Translations under genes and position numbers: made by a program | Source: an uncultured Collinsella sp. | GTDB taxonomy: Bacteria; Actinomycetota; Coriobacteriia; Coriobacteriales; Coriobacteriaceae | Length of the DNA: 19,595 nt | NCBI GenBank assembly: GCA_900554585.1 | Contig: USHS01000004.1 | Span: 1 to 19,595, forward strand | Direction of reading: 5' to 3' | The notes under the pieces: model-generated | What the model saw: the letters and a program-made list of their open reading frames with translations, nothing else | What the model was told of the DNA's origin: nothing | Database searches by the model: none | Part shown: positions 16,291 through 19,595 of the stretch, one piece after another | Numbering within the stretch: position 1 is the stretch's first letter | Layout of the letters: each line of letters starts with the position of its first letter

Positions 16291-16356
16291 GGATTGACCA
16301 GCACACCATCGCCAACGCCAACCATGTTGACGCCGATGTCTTGGCAACGTCAGCGA

Positions 16357-16455
16357 AAACGACCCCAAGCGAGCAAGGTGACGTGAAATGAAAGGGCGCT
16401 GACCTTCTGATCGCGCCCTTGAAATTGAACGTCAGATTGCCGCTTGGGGACGTTT
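16357..16455. repeat. nested inverted repeat between the carboxypeptidase and glmM
   Basis: A 15-bp arm (16357-16371, AAACGACCCCAAGCG) matches the reverse complement of 16441-16455 at 14 of 15 positions. The arms enclose the smaller hairpin at 16392-16420, and AACGTCAG occurs twice (16346-16353, 16428-16435). Together they could fold as one long structure at the meeting point of two convergent genes. Confidence 0.6.
16392..16420 (-). terminator. probable terminator between convergent genes (mainly for glmM)
   Basis: AAGGGCGC pairs with GCGCCCTT across a 13-base loop. On the minus strand the stem is followed by the T-rich TCATTTC, which suits glmM transcription; on the plus strand no T run follows, so termination of the carboxypeptidase is less clear. 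Confidence 0.5.
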
Positions 16456-16467
16456 GCAGCGTCGAGC

Positions 16468-16497
16468 AGTTACGCGGTTTGGTAAAACCGCGTAACT
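16468..16497. other. perfect 13-bp hairpin overlapping the glmM stop codon
   Basis: AGTTACGCGGTTT (16468-16480) pairs perfectly with 16485-16497 across a four-base loop. The glmM stop codon (16498-16496) lies in one arm. There is no T run on either side, so it is not a standard terminator, but it may protect the glmM mRNA 3' end or help ribosome release. Confidence 0.6.
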
Positions 16498-17827
16498 ATA
16501 AAGCTTCCAGCGCGTTGGCGATGCGCTTCATAGCGGCGTCGGCGGCCGATTGGTCCGGAGCCTCAGCCAAAACGCGAATCACCGACTCGGTTCCGCTCTT
16601 GCGCACCAGCACGCGGCCCTCGCCCGCCAGCGACGCCTCGGCCTCGGCGATGGCGGCTTGCACGCCCATGTTGCCCAGCGCGGCGTCTTTATCCGCCACG
16701 CGTACGGCAACCTGAGCCTGCGGCAGTAGCTTGCACGGAGCCGTGAGCTGCGAGAGCGTCTCGCGCTCGGCACGAATCACTTCCATCACGCGCAGCGAGG
16801 TCATAATGCCGTCGCCCGTGCGCTCGATATCGCCAAAGATCGTGTGGCCCGTCTGCTCTCCACCCAGGCTGTAGCCGCCCTCGCGCATCTTGGCATACAC
16901 ATGACGGTCGCCCACGCCGCTGGTCACGGCACTTAGACCGGCAAGCTCCAGTGACTTGACCAGGCCAAAGTTGCTGGCGATCGTCGGCACCACGGTACCG
17001 CCCGAAAGGCGACCGTGCTTGTTCAGGTACACGCCACACACATACAGGATCTGGTCGCCGTCGACCACGCGACCACGCTCGTCCACGGCCAGGCAGCGGT
17101 CGGCATCGCCGTCGTAGGCAAAGCCAACGTCCAGGCCTTGCTCCACCACATGGCGCTGCAGGCGCTCCATATGCGTAGAGCCGCAGTCGACGTTGATGTT
17201 AAAACCATCAGGCGCGGCATTGATCACGCGCACATCGGCGCCCAGCGCGTCGAACACCGGCTTGGCCACCGAGGATGCCGAGCCGTTGGCGCAGTCGAGA
17301 CCGATCTTGACGCCCTGCAGCGAAAAGTTCGCGCTAGCGATGAGCGAGGCGATGTAGCGGTTGCGGCCCTGCATGTAGTCGACCGTGGCACCGATGTGGT
17401 TGCCCGTAGCCAGCGGCACCTCGCTCTTGCCATCGATATAGTCCTCGATGAGCTCCAACACGTCCTCGTCCATCTTAAAGCCGTCGCTGTTGACGAGCTT
17501 AATGCCGTTATCGCAAAACGGGTTGTGACTCGCGCTGATCATGATGCCGCAATCGAAGCAGCCCTCCACGGTCTGGTGCGCCACACCCGGCGTGGGGATA
17601 ACGTGCAACATATACGCATCCGCGCCGCTTGCGACCAGGCCGCTCACCAGCGCCGCCTCGAACATATAGCTCGAGCGACGCGTATCCTTGCCCACGATTA
17701 CGCGCGCCTTGGCCCCGCGATTGGCGCCGTAATACCAGCCCACAAAGCGGCCGATCTTATAAGCGTGCTCTACCGTCAGCCCAACGTTGGCCTCGCCGCG
17801 AAAGCCGTCGGTGCCAAAGTACTTCAT
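16496..17827 (-). CDS. glmM: phosphoglucosamine mutase
   Basis: Interconverts glucosamine-6-phosphate and glucosamine-1-phosphate, feeding UDP-GlcNAc and thus peptidoglycan synthesis. It has 443 residues, the normal family length. Visible: YFGTDGFRGEAN at the start, the phosphorylated serine in ISASHNPF (S100), the metal-binding loop DGDADR (D239, D241, D243), the sugar-binding region GGEQTGH and the phosphate-binding RKSGTESVIRV near the end. The GlmM subtype is supported by GTDGFRG and by ISASHNPFCDNGIK. AAGGAGAG lies three bases before ATG 17827. A terminator-like hairpin ends just ahead of that site. The upstream gene on the same strand encodes a DUF4012 envelope protein. Confidence 0.96.
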   Translation of the reverse strand: MKYFGTDGFRGEANVGLTVEHAYKIGRFVGWYYGANRGAKARVIVGKDTRRSSYMFEAALVSGLVASGADAYMLHVIPTPGVAHQTVEGCFDCGIMISASHNPFCDNGIKLVNSDGFKMDEDVLELIEDYIDGKSEVPLATGNHIGATVDYMQGRNRYIASLIASANFSLQGVKIGLDCANGSASSVAKPVFDALGADVRVINAAPDGFNINVDCGSTHMERLQRHVVEQGLDVGFAYDGDADRCLAVDERGRVVDGDQILYVCGVYLNKHGRLSGGTVVPTIASNFGLVKSLELAGLSAVTSGVGDRHVYAKMREGGYSLGGEQTGHTIFGDIERTGDGIMTSLRVMEVIRAERETLSQLTAPCKLLPQAQVAVRVADKDAALGNMGVQAAIAEAEASLAGEGRVLVRKSGTESVIRVLAEAPDQSAADAAMKRIANALEAL

Positions 17828-17838
17828 GCGCTCTCCTT

Positions 17839-17873
17839 ACAAAATAGGGGCGAACAGATTGCCTGTCCGCCCC
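17839..17873 (-). terminator. terminator-like hairpin between the DUF4012 gene and glmM
   Basis: On the minus strand GGGGCGGACAG (17873-17863) pairs with CTGTTCGCCCC (17857-17847), one G-U pair, five-base loop, followed by TATTTTGT. It lies 38 bases after the DUF4012 stop and overlaps the approach to the glmM ribosome site. It is best read as the terminator of the upstream gene; if glmM is transcribed from GATAAT at about 17897-17892, the same hairpin becomes part of its leader. Confidence 0.75.
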
Positions 17874-17910
17874 AAAATGGTACTCGATTATCTGCGTTAC
17901 CAGAAAAACC

Positions 17911-19595
17911 CTACGCCGACGCGCTGTCGCGAGCCGCCTGGCATGTAGGAGTCTGACGCAGTGTAAGCGGCTTGTCCCCCGCCTCGGCCGACGTGGTCAG
18001 CGTATACGTAATCGTCGTCGTCTCGCCAGCATGCAGGTCAACGGTGCCCGAATAGAAAGGGATTCCATGCCACGTAGCGGCGCCAAGACCAAACTGGGTG
18101 CCCTCAACCGTAAGGTCACTGATGTTGCCGCCCGTCGGGGCAAACACCGAGACATTCAGGCGTTCGTCGTCACGCGCGGCGTCGGGTGCGCTCGCCGCAA
18201 CGTAGTCGGGCAGTTTGCCAGCCTCCTCCTGCGTCATGATGTTCGTCAGGGTAACGGTGATGCGATAGGAGCACGTGCCGTCGCCGTTCTTCACGCCCTG
18301 GCCAATCTGCGTGTCGGCGTTCAGATACCAGTCGAGCTTGGAGAAGCTCAGGTTGTTAAAGTAAACGCCGGCAACGGGATCGGCGCTCGGATCATCCGGA
18401 TCGGGCAGCGAAGCGTCAATGCCCGTCTCCTTGATGGCATTCTGCTCATCATCGTTTCTCATCCAAGCAATCAGACGGCCCTCTTCGGCACCGCGCTCGA
18501 ATGCACCGACAAGCTTCGTAACGTCGACGTCACCGATGCCACCGAGAATCTTGTCGAAGGCGGCGCTGGCAACAGACGCAAAGATGCCGTCCGATTCTTC
18601 GACCGGATAGTTCCAATACACATCGTGCATGAGAACCTTCGCCGCGTTGGTACCGTCGACGACCGTACCATCGGGCAGCGAGACATTACCGACAAGGCCC
18701 AGCAGATACTGCAAGAACACAGGATCGATGCCGACGACGCCATCAACGTCCTGCCCATACTGGGACTTCCACAGCGCGGCGACACGCTGCGAGTTGCGGG
18801 GCCAATCGGGTGAATAGGTATTGCCCGAGTTGTACAGGTTACTGTGGTTGCCGAACAGTGCCTCATCCTCTTCGTCGACGCTCTCGACTGCCTCATCCTC
18901 GCTGAGTCCAATGCGGGGAACAAACTCGCCAATCGACATCTGACCATCGGTAACTGAAATCAAACCTTGCGAACCACCAAAACCGCCGCAAGCACGAATC
19001 TCGACGTTGTTCATGGCATACAAAAGATAGTTGCGCGTCTGGCCATTGGCGCCAAGCATCTGGGGCAGAACGGGAGCGACCTTCTCTGCCGCGTCGACTA
19101 CACCGTTCAGGGTGGCAAAGCCGTCCTTTGCCTTATCGACCAGCTCGGTCACCTGGGCGATATGTGTATCGCCAATACCCTGCACCTTTTTGTTGGCGCT
19201 CTTGAACGCCTTCGAGCTATCGGAGAGCGAATCGGCGACCGCCTGCAGCGCGGACACGTTGATTGTCCCGTTCTGGAACAGCTTGCCGGGCGTTGCCTGA
19301 GCGAGATTATCGGCCATGGGGACCAGCGCGCCGCTCGAAACATCGGACAGAGCGTCGACCATGGTGCGGGCGGCGTTAATATCGCCGCCGTACACCGGAA
19401 TGAACGAAGCCATCGTCCACACCGGACTCGAGGTCTCCTTCTTCATGCTGCTGCAGAGCTCGTCGATCTTTTTCGCATCATCGGGCAGGGTCGAAAAATC
19501 GCCCGACGTGACCTTGTCCTTAAGGCCGCCGACGATCTCGACAGTTTCCTTTGCCTGGCTCTTCACGGTTTTTGCCGAGTTAAACAGCATGAAGC
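17911..19595 (-). CDS. DUF4012 domain-containing envelope protein (N-terminus off window)
   Basis: A frame open to the right edge, with its stop at 17913-17911; an internal ATG at 19590 is probably not the true start, because DUF4012 proteins usually begin with a transmembrane anchor that is missing here. The DUF4012 core is recognised by NYLLYAMNNVEIRACGGFGGSQGLISVTDG, close to the family form NYLLLFQNNAELRATGGF. Before it lies a helical region of about 180 residues rich in Ala, Asp and Lys; after it come an acidic stretch (EDEAVESVDEEDEALFG) and a beta-rich C-terminal part. Family members are extracytoplasmic and are often found in polysaccharide or cell-wall gene clusters, but their biochemical role is unknown. 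The gene ends 83 bases before glmM. Confidence 0.85.
   Translation of the reverse strand, partial: FMLFNSAKTVKSQAKETVEIVGGLKDKVTSGDFSTLPDDAKKIDELCSSMKKETSSPVWTMASFIPVYGGDINAARTMVDALSDVSSGALVPMADNLAQATPGKLFQNGTINVSALQAVADSLSDSSKAFKSANKKVQGIGDTHIAQVTELVDKAKDGFATLNGVVDAAEKVAPVLPQMLGANGQTRNYLLYAMNNVEIRACGGFGGSQGLISVTDGQMSIGEFVPRIGLSEDEAVESVDEEDEALFGNHSNLYNSGNTYSPDWPRNSQRVAALWKSQYGQDVDGVVGIDPVFLQYLLGLVGNVSLPDGTVVDGTNAAKVLMHDVYWNYPVEESDGIFASVASAAFDKILGGIGDVDVTKLVGAFERGAEEGRLIAWMRNDDEQNAIKETGIDASLPDPDDPSADPVAGVYFNNLSFSKLDWYLNADTQIGQGVKNGDGTCSYRITVTLTNIMTQEEAGKLPDYVAASAPDAARDDERLNVSVFAPTGGNISDLTVEGTQFGLGAATWHGIPFYSGTVDLHAGETTTITYTLTTSAEAGDKPLTLRQTPTCQAARDSASA

Overview
This 19.6 kb window is GC-rich bacterial chromosome with dense coding and little mobile DNA. 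Gene content and protein style suggest Coriobacteriia (Actinomycetota), most likely a Collinsella-like gut anaerobe. That placement is inferred from the proteins, not from a marker gene. No tRNA, rRNA, CRISPR array, insertion sequence or prophage was seen.

Layout. (1) 1-3217, minus: a calcium-type P-type ATPase whose reading frame continues without a stop into an extracytoplasmic DHHW-like (AlgX/AlgJ-related) domain and runs off the window. (2) 3659-5119, plus: pyruvate kinase, divergent from the ATPase, with a clear -10 box and a strong terminator. (3) 5362-6611: a 21-bp inverted repeat followed by an orphan gene of a family with a C-terminal Vsr/DUF559-like endonuclease fold. (4) 6608-10374, minus: an ECF-type nickel uptake operon (NikMN fusion, NikQ, NikO) followed by a zinc-dependent phospholipase C-like protein. 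Its promoter carries a GTGTTAC-N14-GTAACAC palindrome, the form reported for Geobacter NikR. (5) 10496-14582, minus: pheS-pheT (phenylalanyl-tRNA synthetase) behind a complete T-box leader with a UUC specifier; a 93-bp imperfect palindrome lies between the two genes. (6) 14716-16290, plus: an M32 metallocarboxypeptidase. (7) 16496-17827, minus: glmM, preceded by a terminator-like hairpin and the 3' end of a DUF4012 envelope protein gene (17911-19595, cut at its N-terminus).

Functionally the window mixes housekeeping (glycolysis, aminoacylation, peptidoglycan precursor supply) with metal transport and envelope functions. The points most worth checking are the ATPase-DHHW fusion, the predicted NikR operator that sets the metal of the ECF transporter, the intra-operon palindrome between pheS and pheT, and the orphan endonuclease-like gene with its upstream inverted repeat.
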